Under the pieces are notes generated by a model. That model was not told where the DNA came from. It did not search any database and saw nothing but the letters and a program-made list of their open reading frames with translations. 64,000 nucleotides of DNA from Solimicrobium silvestre (lineage in GTDB: Bacteria; Pseudomonadota; Gammaproteobacteria; Burkholderiales; Burkholderiaceae_D): the NCBI RefSeq assembly GCF_002976435.1, contig NZ_PUGF01000001.1, positions 310,001-374,000 of the forward strand, in the 5' to 3' direction. Below, in pieces: positions 1 to 7,673 of the stretch (position 1 is the stretch's first letter; the number at the start of each line of letters is the position of its first letter). A program made the translations under genes and the position numbers.

Positions 1-84
1 GAAAATTTCAGCCGATCGACGAATCGTACTACTATCGTCAATCACCATAATTTTCAAATTCTGTGTTTCTGCCAGCATAGTCAT
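1..84 (-). CDS. pilG: Twitching motility response regulator PilG, N-terminal fragment (runs off window start)
   Basis: The first 28 codons of a gene read leftward and leave the window. The peptide contains KIMVIDDSSTIRRSAEIF, the opening beta strand and acidic pocket (DD) of a CheY-like receiver domain followed by the STIRRSAE helix typical of PilG. PilG acts with PilH, PilI and PilJ in the Chp chemotaxis-like system that controls type IV pilus extension. A rubredoxin gene directly upstream on the same strand is the common betaproteobacterial arrangement (rubredoxin then pilGHIJ), which supports PilG over a generic CheY. Two ATGs (first at 84, second two codons later) are possible starts. Only the N-terminus is visible, so the phosphoacceptor Asp and effector features cannot be checked. 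Confidence 0.8.
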   Translation of the reverse strand, partial: MTMLAETQNLKIMVIDDSSTIRRSAEIF

Positions 85-255
85 AAATCATCTCGAAATT
101 ATTCTGGTAAGACTACTTAATTGCCATAGTTCAATATTACAGCCATCTACGATAAATTTCCTCAAGAATACCCAAAAATACAAAAAAATCTAACGTATTT
201 ACAAGGTTCCACAAGGAAATGTTTCATTTATTTCACAATGTGGCGAATTATTTTC

Positions 256-474
256 TTAAATGGCAATCATTTCAAAATCTTCTTTACGCGCGCCACATTC
301 AGGACAAGTCCAGTTCATCGGCACATCTTTCCAACGGGTTCCCGGCAAAATACCGTCATCAGGAATACCTGCCGCTTCATCGTACATCCAACCACAGATC
401 AAACACATCCATGTTTTAAATTCATCATTTTGGTTTGAATTTTCAGAAAAATCAGTTCCAATATTATTACTCAC
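256..474 (-). CDS. Rubredoxin
   Basis: A 72-residue protein carrying the two rubredoxin iron knuckles, CLICG and CPECG, separated by a Gly/Pro/Asp-rich segment (YDEAAGIPDDGILPGTRW). The four cysteines coordinate one iron in a small soluble electron carrier. I place the start at a GTG at 474 because the residues encoded further upstream (to 513) are unlike the family and would overlap the neighbouring divergent gene. A start at the ATG at 513 (85 residues) is still open. It is transcribed toward pilG and divergently from the thiD-like gene, so the 57 bases between them must hold both promoters. The redox partner is unknown. Confidence 0.9.
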   Translation of the reverse strand: MSNNIGTDFSENSNQNDEFKTWMCLICGWMYDEAAGIPDDGILPGTRWKDVPMNWTCPECGARKEDFEMIAI

Positions 475-530
475 AGTTTTCGTCCTTCTATCTAGTAAAA
501 TACAAAGTCCCATATCTTAATCTACCCGAC

Positions 531-1370
531 GTGCAAAACCAACTATCTCCACTAGTTTTAAGCTTTGGTAGCTCCGATCCACTCGGCGCTATCGGTATTC
601 AGGCCGACCTTGGCAGTTTTGCTGCTATGGGTTGTCACGGTTTAACTGTTATCACTGCAATTTTGATTGGTGACACGACCCAGATTTGCGATATTGAACC
701 CATCGATGCCGAAATTCTTATCGAACAGGCACGTACTATTTTAGAAGACGTACCGGTTGCCGCGTTTAAGCTAGGCACTATTGGTAGCGTCGAGAATGTC
801 AGCGCAATTGCCGAGATTGTTTCCGACTACCCCGAAGTTCCGCTTATCTTTGATCCTTTCTCATCGGCCATTCCCGATCAAGGCCAAGATAGTGAGGATA
901 TTTACTTAGCCGCTAACGAATTAATCATTCCACAAACCACCTTGCTGATCGCTTCCGCTGTCGAAATTTCAAGATTAGCTGAAACTTGGCGTGAACCTTC
1001 CACCGAAGACACATTGGCGTTAGATGTACAGAGACTGATTGAATCAGGGTGTGAATACGTCTTTGTAACCGGAACCGCCAGTAACCCGACCGAAGTCGCT
1101 AACTGCCTGTTTGATGAAACCGGCATCATCCGGCACGACAGCTGGCCCCGCCTCAGTGGTTCATTCATCGGATCAGGATCTACCCTATCTGCAGCCATCA
1201 CTGCGCTAGTGGCAAATGGGCTGGATATTCCAGATGCGGTTTTAGAAGCCCAGGAATTTACCAATGCAGCGCTTGCTCATGCCCAGCGATTTGGTATGGG
1301 TAAGTTAGTTCCAGATCGTTATTTTTGGGCGCGTGAACCGGGCGAAACACAAGATTTAGATCAGCCTTAA
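531..1370 (+). CDS. thiD: Hydroxymethylpyrimidine/phosphomethylpyrimidine kinase (ThiD-like)
   Basis: Ribokinase-fold enzyme that phosphorylates HMP and HMP-phosphate for the thiamine pyrimidine branch. Visible signatures are an N-terminal SSDPLGAIGIQADLGSFAAMG, matching the ThiD substrate-binding segment (usually SDPSGGAGIQADL), and a C-terminal SGSFIGSGSTLSAAI matching the anion-hole loop. Family members usually read GTGCTLS there, so Ser stands where ThiD commonly has the reactive Cys. The open frame extends to 435, but conserved sequence begins only after a GTG at 531 (V-QNQLSPLVLSFGSSDP), giving 279 residues, the usual length. The start is inferred; no strong ribosome-binding site precedes it. 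hemL follows 59 bases downstream on the same strand, a frequent pairing in betaproteobacteria. Confidence 0.85.
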   Translation: MQNQLSPLVLSFGSSDPLGAIGIQADLGSFAAMGCHGLTVITAILIGDTTQICDIEPIDAEILIEQARTILEDVPVAAFKLGTIGSVENVSAIAEIVSDYPEVPLIFDPFSSAIPDQGQDSEDIYLAANELIIPQTTLLIASAVEISRLAETWREPSTEDTLALDVQRLIESGCEYVFVTGTASNPTEVANCLFDETGIIRHDSWPRLSGSFIGSGSTLSAAITALVANGLDIPDAVLEAQEFTNAALAHAQRFGMGKLVPDRYFWAREPGETQDLDQP

Positions 1371-1429
1371 TGTGAGCCTACCAGCGCTCTGACTTCTTTT
1401 TCTACTTACTATTTCATTTCAAAATAACT

Positions 1430-2716
1430 ATGCGTAATACAGAACTCTTTGAACGTGCCCAACTCACTACGCCAGGTGGCGTTAATTCGCCAGTACGTGC
1501 ATTCCGCTCGGTTGGCGGCACGCCGCGCTTTATTACCCGCGCAGAAGGTGCTTATTTTTGGGATGCCGAACAAAAACGCTATATTGACTATATCGGCTCA
1601 TGGGGCCCGGCCATTGTTGGTCATGCTCATCCAGAAGTCGTTAAAGCGGTACAAGCTGCCGCAGCCTTAGGTTTAAGTTTTGGTGCGCCAACCGAAGGTG
1701 AAGTTTTGATGGCAGAGGAAATCTGCAAGCTCGTGCCATCTATTGAACAGGTGCGTTTGGTATCTTCAGGCACCGAAGCCACAATGAGCGCATTGCGTTT
1801 GGCGCGCGGAGCTACCGGCCGCGACAAAATTATTAAATTTGAAGGTTGTTATCACGGTCATGCCGACGCCTTATTAGTTAAAGCAGGCAGCGGCTTACTC
1901 ACGTTAGGCAATCCGAGTTCCTCTGGTGTACCGGCTGACTTCACCAAACACACGCTGGTACTTGACTACAACAACACTCAGCAATTAGAAGATACATTTA
2001 AAGCCATCGGCGACCAGATCGCTTGCGTGATTGTGGAACCGGTTGCTGGCAATATGAATTTGATCAAGGCAACGCCTGAATTCCTGCAAACCATGCGCCG
2101 TCTGTGTACTGAACACGGCACGGTGTTAATTTTTGATGAAGTAATGTGCGGCTTCCGCGTTGCTCTTGGTGGCGCTCAGGCACTTTACAATATCAAACCA
2201 GATCTAACCGCACTGGGCAAAGTGATCGGCGGCGGTTTGCCAGTTGCTGCCTTCGGTGGTCGTGCAGATTTAATGGCGCACATGGCACCTTTGGGCGGCG
2301 TTTATCAGGCGGGCACTTTGTCGGGAAATCCAGTTGCGGTTGCAGCAGGACTGACCACATTAAAGTTAATTCAAGCTGATGGATTTTATGAAAACCTGAG
2401 CGCGCAAACCAATAAATTAGCGCAAGGATTATCAGCTGCGGCACAACAAGCCGGCGTTACTTTTTGTGCCGACTCCATTGGCGGTATGTTTGGTATGTAC
2501 TTTGCTAAACAAGTACCGGCAACTTATGCCGCGATGATGGAAACCGATAAGGAAAAATTCAATCGCTTCTTCCATTTAATGTTAGACAACGGCGTGTATC
2601 TCGCACCGTCGGCTTATGAAGCCGGTTTCGTTTCGGCGCAACATGATGATGCGATTATTCAAGCTACGTTGGATGTTGCTAAACAGGCTTTTGCGCAATT
2701 AAAACTAAGCCAGTAA
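1430..2716 (+). CDS. hemL: Glutamate-1-semialdehyde 2,1-aminomutase
   Basis: A 428-residue class III PLP aminotransferase-fold enzyme converting glutamate-1-semialdehyde to 5-aminolevulinate in C5 heme biosynthesis. It has the full-length family pattern: [13 protein letters not shown] near the N-terminus, the [16 protein letters not shown]-phosphate segment, FDEVMCGFR with the PLP-ring Asp, and [16 protein letters not shown] with the Schiff-base lysine at about K264. The start has the standard [10 protein letters not shown] opening. It probably follows the thiD-like gene in one transcript and is closed by the hairpin at 2756-2791. A decayed piece of a second hemL C-terminus lies about 1.9 kb downstream (4588-4659). 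Confidence 0.97.
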   Translation: MRNTELFERAQLTTPGGVNSPVRAFRSVGGTPRFITRAEGAYFWDAEQKRYIDYIGSWGPAIVGHAHPEVVKAVQAAAALGLSFGAPTEGEVLMAEEICKLVPSIEQVRLVSSGTEATMSALRLARGATGRDKIIKFEGCYHGHADALLVKAGSGLLTLGNPSSSGVPADFTKHTLVLDYNNTQQLEDTFKAIGDQIACVIVEPVAGNMNLIKATPEFLQTMRRLCTEHGTVLIFDEVMCGFRVALGGAQALYNIKPDLTALGKVIGGGLPVAAFGGRADLMAHMAPLGGVYQAGTLSGNPVAVAAGLTTLKLIQADGFYENLSAQTNKLAQGLSAAAQQAGVTFCADSIGGMFGMYFAKQVPATYAAMMETDKEKFNRFFHLMLDNGVYLAPSAYEAGFVSAQHDDAIIQATLDVAKQAFAQLKLSQ

Positions 2717-2755
2717 AAATCTTCAGCTTACTTTTTTCAACTTACGTCGACACCT

Positions 2756-2791
2756 AATCCGCTCACTACTTATTCAGTAGTTGAGCGGATT
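2756..2791 (+). terminator. Hairpin between hemL and the APC permease gene (bidirectional terminator candidate)
   Basis: AATCCGCTCA-CTACT pairs with AGTAG-TGAGCGGATT around a five-base loop, with one bulged T. It sits between two convergent genes (hemL on +, permease on -) and is followed by a short T-rich stretch. Its position and stem strength suggest termination in both directions. Confidence 0.7.
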
Positions 2792-2812
2792 TATATTGAA
2801 TCAGACCATCTG

Positions 2813-4420
2813 TTATTCATCATCGTCCGCTGGCAGATTAGCTTTCGGCAAACAGGTGTACGCGCCCCAGTAAAACACCAATAACGCCATCACAGCCACC
2901 ATCACCGTATCCCAAGGTTGTGGGACTATTTGTTTGCCGCCGAAGCTGCCAAGATAAGAAGCGACAATAGTCAACACATAAAAACCGATCAGCCACATCG
3001 AGGAGAAAACCTGCTGTTTAAAACTGACGTTATGAACCGGAACAAATTTTTTACACAAGACATACACCGCAAATAAAACGATTTGCAAACCAAGTAGCCA
3101 TGACACCGTATTCCAGCCAGACCAGTAAACAATCAACGCAGAAATAATAAATGACAGCGGCGCAATAACCGCAAAGCCACGGACATAGAACGGGCGATAC
3201 AAATGTGGAGCGTTACGGCGCAGACCTGCTGCAGTCACCGGAGCTATCGCATAGCTTAAGACCAACGCGGCCGACACCACATTAATCAGGGTTTCCCAAG
3301 AAGGAAACGGTAGCGTCCAGAAAATTGACAGAATAAAAGTCAACCAAAGCGCTGGGCGAGGAATACCTGATTCGGCATCAACACGGGTAAACACATTAAA
3401 TAATGTGCCGCTGCGCGCCCAACCGTATACAACTCTGGGCGTGGCATTCATATAGATATTACCTGTTCCACTCGGTGAAATTACGGCGTCACTCACGACT
3501 AAAAACGCCAACCAGCCCACACCCAACATCAGCGCAATATCCCGATAAGGCAACGAAAAATGTTGCGCGATATTACCCCATCCGCCTGCCAGCAACTCGG
3601 TAGGAATACTACCCATAAACGCCAGTTGCAATAAGACATAAATGATGGTCGATAACACTACAGAGAGAATTAAAGCAATGGGAATGGTACGCTGCGGATT
3701 CTCTACTTCACCAGCGACGGAGACTATCGGTGTCAGTCCCAGATAAGCAAAAATAATTCCACCGGCAGAGATTGCCGCTTGCACGCCAGTAACGCCAAAT
3801 GGCGCGATCCCTTGCACGGTCAAATTTTCAGGCTTGAAAAATGAAAACAATACCCCGATCACCAGCAAGGGAACCATAAACTTAAAAATACTGATGATGT
3901 TATTTGATTTTGCAAAAGTTTTTACGCTGAAATAATTGAGATAAAAGAAAAAACAAAGCAGCGCAAATTGTAATCCCCAGCCAGACAGGGACGGACTGCT
4001 AGTGCCCACTTGATTTAATGAGGGGAACCAGGCTGCTGCATATTGACGAGCCGCCACCACTTCAATCGCAATCAAACTGGAAAAAGCGATGAGCGTGATG
4101 GAGCCCATTAAGTAACCTATCAATTCGCCATGCGAAAACACCGGATAGCGGATCACACCTCCGGCTTTGGGTAGTGCCGCACCTAGTTCGCAATACACTA
4201 TTCCCAGCAACAGTACTGCCAGTCCGCCGATAATCCAGGAATAAATTCCCGCTGGCCCAGCAATTGTTGCTACATGACTTGCGGCAAACAACCAACCAGA
4301 ACCAAAAATCGCTCCTAAACCAATAAATGTCAGATCTGTGAGCGTAAGCTGTTTTTTAAACTTGCCCTGAGTAGGCAGTTTTTCTTGTGAGCTTGAAGTT
4401 TCATTTTGTCGTGCAGACAT
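2813..4420 (-). CDS. APC superfamily amino acid permease
   Basis: A 535-residue, highly hydrophobic inner-membrane protein with about 12 predicted transmembrane segments. Residues 33-46 (IGLGAIFGSGWLFA) match the conserved Gly-rich TM1 substrate-binding segment of the amino acid-polyamine-organocation family. AGGVIRYP after TM2 and a VAGEVENPQRTIP segment in the middle are also family-typical. A hydrophilic tail of about 28 residues precedes TM1. Substrate cannot be told from sequence; distant relatives transport aspartate, glutamate or neutral amino acids with protons or by exchange. It is transcribed alone, convergent with hemL, and the czc promoter region lies behind its 5' end. Confidence 0.85.
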   Translation of the reverse strand: MSARQNETSSSQEKLPTQGKFKKQLTLTDLTFIGLGAIFGSGWLFAASHVATIAGPAGIYSWIIGGLAVLLLGIVYCELGAALPKAGGVIRYPVFSHGELIGYLMGSITLIAFSSLIAIEVVAARQYAAAWFPSLNQVGTSSPSLSGWGLQFALLCFFFYLNYFSVKTFAKSNNIISIFKFMVPLLVIGVLFSFFKPENLTVQGIAPFGVTGVQAAISAGGIIFAYLGLTPIVSVAGEVENPQRTIPIALILSVVLSTIIYVLLQLAFMGSIPTELLAGGWGNIAQHFSLPYRDIALMLGVGWLAFLVVSDAVISPSGTGNIYMNATPRVVYGWARSGTLFNVFTRVDAESGIPRPALWLTFILSIFWTLPFPSWETLINVVSAALVLSYAIAPVTAAGLRRNAPHLYRPFYVRGFAVIAPLSFIISALIVYWSGWNTVSWLLGLQIVLFAVYVLCKKFVPVHNVSFKQQVFSSMWLIGFYVLTIVASYLGSFGGKQIVPQPWDTVMVAVMALLVFYWGAYTCLPKANLPADDDE

Positions 4421-4587
4421 AAAGTATCCTTTCGTTCCATTAAATGTTGAATCACACCGGTGGCGCAGGATCGTATCGTTGCGACGAGTAACTCAACTAA
4501 CAGTAATGATTAATGGACGAAGTGACTTGACGTTTTTGCCTTCTTGACATGTTGAAATCTGCACATTGAAGTGCTCAAACTTAGTTC

Positions 4588-4659
4588 AATGACGGTATAT
4601 ACTTAGCCCCTTCTTTGTTGGAAGCTGGTTTTATTTCCGCACAACATGATTACATGATT
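4588..4659 (+). pseudogene. Remnant of a second hemL C-terminus
   Basis: Read in the + frame that contains GAC at 4591, this stretch gives NDGIYLAPSLLEAGF then ISAQHDYMI. The intact hemL at 2590-2660 gives [15 protein letters not shown] then VSAQHDDAI. The DNA is clearly related but has diverged at many third positions, so it is not a recent tandem copy of the local gene. A stop (TAG at 4582) precedes it in frame and no upstream hemL sequence is recognisable. The fragment ends just before the MerR-type czc promoter. It is probably a scar left by insertion or recombination that brought in the metal-efflux operon. Confidence 0.75.
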
Positions 4660-4663
4660 AAGC

Positions 4664-4694
4664 TTGACCCTGTAGTAAGTACAGGGTGTTTAAT
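4664..4694 (+). promoter_or_regulatory. MerR-family-type promoter and operator of the czc operon
   Basis: A -35 element TTGACC (4664-4669) and a -10 element TTTAAT (4689-4694) are separated by 19 bases, the over-long spacer typical of MerR-activated promoters. The spacer carries a perfect dyad ACCCTGTA-GTAAG-TACAGGGT (4667-4687), close to the operators of the CadR/PbrR/ZntR branch. This predicts induction of the downstream czcICBA genes by a soft or borderline divalent metal through a MerR-type activator. No merR-like gene is present in the window. Confidence 0.85.
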
Positions 4695-4724
4695 CTTGAT
4701 CCAACGACCGCACCATTAGCTGAA

Positions 4725-5057
4725 ATGAAACGCATACTGATTATTTTCCTGTTGACGATATTACCGTTACAGATGTCTTGGGCATCGGTAGCGAATTATT
4801 GCCTGCATGAACAAGATAAATCAGTACAACATTTCGGCCATCACACACATCAACATCAAACCGAGCAACAACCTCAAAGCGACGGTACTGATAGCGACTG
4901 CGATTATTGCCACCATACTGGCTCAATATTTGCACTGACTAATTCGTTGCAACTAACGGATGCGGCGCATCCATTCCCACTCGCGCTCGATCCTGTGCTT
5001 TACCAATCCCACATTCCTGACAGTCTCACCAAACCTAACTGGCGCGGCATTAACTAA
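4725..5057 (+). CDS. czcI: CzcI-like small periplasmic protein
   Basis: A 110-residue protein with an N-terminal signal sequence (MKRILIIFLLTILPLQMSWA) followed by a short mature part rich in His and Gln (HHTHQHQTEQQPQ) and a CDYCHH cluster. Small exported His/Cys proteins of this kind (CzcI/CnrX-like position) open many czc operons, where CzcI is implicated in regulation of the efflux genes. The frame is open from 4686, but the ATG at 4725 begins the obvious signal peptide. It is the first gene behind the MerR-type promoter and precedes czcC by about 100 bases. Function is inferred from position and composition. Confidence 0.75.
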   Translation: MKRILIIFLLTILPLQMSWASVANYCLHEQDKSVQHFGHHTHQHQTEQQPQSDGTDSDCDYCHHTGSIFALTNSLQLTDAAHPFPLALDPVLYQSHIPDSLTKPNWRGIN

Positions 5058-5161
5058 ATCTACCGAACCGTAGCCCGCTTATTGTTTGCTTATTGTCTGC
5101 TCACTTTCAGGCTACGGCGTTCCTGCGAACTTTCGCAACTTTCCTTGATTTGGAGAATGCC

Positions 5162-6466
5162 ATGCGTCTATTGCATGTGCCACTTACTGTGGCGGCTTTA
5201 CTATATTTCCCTTTTTCAGCACATGCTGAAATAAGCACGACACCGCTCGAAAGCACTCAAACAGAGTCACCAACAATCACCCTGGCGCATGCATGGCAAT
5301 TGGCCGAACAAGCCAATCCGGAACTGCGTCAGGCGTTAGCACAACGCGACGCGATTGAAGGTGACGTAACCGATGCCAGCAGCCTGCTCTGGAATAACCC
5401 CAACCTGACCAGTTCGGCAGTGCGCCGCACCTTGCCTGAAACCGGCTCCGAAACAAAACGTGAATGGTCGGCAGGCATCGAACAAACCTTTGAGATCGCC
5501 GGTCAGCAAGGTCTGCGCCGCAGCGCATCACTTCAGCAACAGGAAGCATTTAATGCATCCCTTGATTTCCTGCGCATGGAGGTTCGAGCTGAGGTAGAAC
5601 GTCGCTTCGTCAAGGTGCTGGCATTGCAGGAACACATCGCCACTGAAAACACCTCTCAGCAACTGATAGCAAACACGGCAGCTTACGTGCAAAAGAGAAT
5701 AACTGCCGGTGAAGACAGTCGTCTGGATGGCAATCTGGCTAATGTCGAGGCGGCACGGGCACGTAACCAGATTGACACGCTGAAAGAACAGTTGCTAGAG
5801 GCACGCACTGAGCTGGCCAGTGTCTTGCAACTGCCTTTTAATGAACTTCCCTTGGTACAAGGAGAGTTGAGCAGTTCAACTTCAACCGGCACGTTGGAAG
5901 CGCTATTGGCAAGCGCAGCAACACAACCGCTAGTGCGTAGTCTTGAGTTAAAAGAGCTGGCGGCCAAAAGCCGTTTGTCTCTTGAGCGCGCTTCCCGTTA
6001 TCCCGATGTGACATTGGGGCTTTCCACTGGCAAAGAAGGAGCCGTGTCAGAACGAGAACGGGTCACTACGCTATCCATCACTCTCCCTTTACCATTGTTC
6101 CGACGCAATGCCAGCGGCATCGGGCGCGCCAGCACAGAACTCACCCAGGCGCAAATTGAGCGACAAACAACTAACCGCAACACCGTCAACAACATCACAT
6201 CGCTATGGCAGAAGCAGCAAAGTCTAGTGGCACGACTAAGTTCGTTACAGCAGAACCTGTTACCGGCGCTGAATGACAACCAGAGCTTGTCACTGAAATC
6301 GTTGCAGGCAGGGGAAATTGACCTGTTTCAATTGTTGCTGGTGAATCGACAGGAGCTCGATGGTCGCCGCGATCTGATCAATGCACAGGCTGAATTACGT
6401 CTAACCGACATTGCATTAAAACAGGCTGCAGGCTGGAACCCCATGTCAGCGAATCCCCGAAATTAA
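5162..6466 (+). CDS. czcC: CzcC-like outer-membrane efflux channel
   Basis: A 434-residue TolC-family outer-membrane factor that would form the exit duct of the first heavy-metal RND complex. A cleavable signal peptide (MRLLHVPLTVAALLYFPFSAHA) is followed by TLAHAWQLAEQANPELRQALAQRD, the characteristic start of the first OEP repeat. Long Ala/Glu/Gln-rich helices follow, and a second repeat contains VTLGLSTGKEGAVSERERVTTLSITLPLPLFRRN. The frame is open from 5093, but the ATG at 5162 starts the signal peptide and has GGAG eight bases upstream. It is cotranscribed with czcB (gap of about 30 bases) and czcA. Confidence 0.92.
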   Translation: MRLLHVPLTVAALLYFPFSAHAEISTTPLESTQTESPTITLAHAWQLAEQANPELRQALAQRDAIEGDVTDASSLLWNNPNLTSSAVRRTLPETGSETKREWSAGIEQTFEIAGQQGLRRSASLQQQEAFNASLDFLRMEVRAEVERRFVKVLALQEHIATENTSQQLIANTAAYVQKRITAGEDSRLDGNLANVEAARARNQIDTLKEQLLEARTELASVLQLPFNELPLVQGELSSSTSTGTLEALLASAATQPLVRSLELKELAAKSRLSLERASRYPDVTLGLSTGKEGAVSERERVTTLSITLPLPLFRRNASGIGRASTELTQAQIERQTTNRNTVNNITSLWQKQQSLVARLSSLQQNLLPALNDNQSLSLKSLQAGEIDLFQLLLVNRQELDGRRDLINAQAELRLTDIALKQAAGWNPMSANPRN

Positions 6467-6497
6467 GCCAATGTTCACAACTTTTAATGGAAATAAT

Positions 6498-7664
6498 ATG
6501 CACTCTATTCAATGGCGCAATGTCGCCCCCCTATTCCTCCTGATTACCAGTCTTGTGCTCTCTGCTTGCAGTACTGAAGATGCCAGCAACACCAAAACAA
6601 CCGCGGTTCCGGCAGAAGCCGAAAACGATACCGCCTTAAAACTCAGTGAGGAGGAAATTAAAACCGCAGGCATTCAAGTTGCCACGCTACAAGAGCAGCA
6701 AATTAATGAACAGATATTAGTCACAGCAACCATCCAGCCCAACCAGAACAAAGTGGCGCAAATCGCACCTTCCGTAGCCGGCAAGGTACGCACCGCTTTA
6801 GTTAATTTGGGTGATCAGGTTAAACAAAATCAACCATTGGCGTCCATCGACAGTATTGAAGCAGGCGAAGCACAATCAGCCTATGAACAGGCTAAGAGTG
6901 AATTCACTCTGGCCCAGAGCAGTTTCGACCGTGCGAAACAGCTTGTTGCAGATCGAATCATTCCGCAAAAAGATTATTTGCGCGCGCAATCCGATCTGGA
7001 AAAAGCACGAGCGGGATTACAGGCCACCAGCACTAAACTTCAAACAATTGGTATCGCTCCACAAAACCAACGTTCCAATTCTTCTTTATTCATGGTTTCC
7101 GCTCCGTTTTCAGGAACAGTAATTGTAAAAAATGCTGTCGTCGGTGAGCTCGCGCAACCGGATAAAGCATTATTCACCATCGCTGATTTATCCAAGTTCT
7201 GGATTGAAACCAATTTATTTGAAAAAGACTTTTCCAAGGTAAAAGTCGGCGCACCGGCCACTATTACCAGCACCGCATATCCAGGTGAATTATTTAAAGG
7301 CAAGGTCACCTATATCGGCAACATGGTGGACAAAGAAACCCACACCGCCAACGCCCGTATTGAAGTCATTAATTTGGATGATCGCTTAAAACTGAATATG
7401 TTTGTCAATGCCGCGATAGAAACCAGTTCCACACAAAAGGCTTTACTCCTACCAGAACAGGCCATCGTGTTAATTCAAGGCCAATCTACCGTTTTTGTAC
7501 AGACTGAACATGGCTTTGAGCCGCGTGCGGTTGAACTTGGGGAAAAACTGCATACGCAGGTGGTCCTAAAAAACGGCATTAATTCCGGTGAAAAAATCGT
7601 CACGATTGGCACTTATGCACTCAAGGCAAAAATACTGAAATCACAAATCAGTGCGGAACATTAA
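6498..7664 (+). CDS. czcB: CzcB-like RND membrane fusion lipoprotein
   Basis: A 388-residue periplasmic adaptor (HlyD/MFP family) linking the inner-membrane pump to the outer-membrane channel. The N-terminus ends in a lipobox (LVLSAC), predicting lipid anchoring. The body has the lipoyl/barrel-sandwich segments VRTALVNLGDQVKQNQPLASIDS and SAPFSGTVIVKNAVVGELA, separated by a coiled-coil hairpin (about residues 120-165), then a beta-barrel with FWIETNLFEKDFSKVKVG. An ATG at 6471 is also in frame; the ATG at 6498 is preferred because GGAAA precedes it and it directly begins the signal peptide. czcA follows after nine bases. Confidence 0.92.
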   Translation: MHSIQWRNVAPLFLLITSLVLSACSTEDASNTKTTAVPAEAENDTALKLSEEEIKTAGIQVATLQEQQINEQILVTATIQPNQNKVAQIAPSVAGKVRTALVNLGDQVKQNQPLASIDSIEAGEAQSAYEQAKSEFTLAQSSFDRAKQLVADRIIPQKDYLRAQSDLEKARAGLQATSTKLQTIGIAPQNQRSNSSLFMVSAPFSGTVIVKNAVVGELAQPDKALFTIADLSKFWIETNLFEKDFSKVKVGAPATITSTAYPGELFKGKVTYIGNMVDKETHTANARIEVINLDDRLKLNMFVNAAIETSSTQKALLLPEQAIVLIQGQSTVFVQTEHGFEPRAVELGEKLHTQVVLKNGINSGEKIVTIGTYALKAKILKSQISAEH

Positions 7665-7673
7665 GAGGACATT

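Noticed and set aside
4421-4660. A divergent MerR-family regulator gene upstream of the czc promoter
   Set aside because: The minus strand here has early stops (for example ATG TAA near 4656) and no helix-turn-helix coding potential. The region holds a hemL remnant instead.
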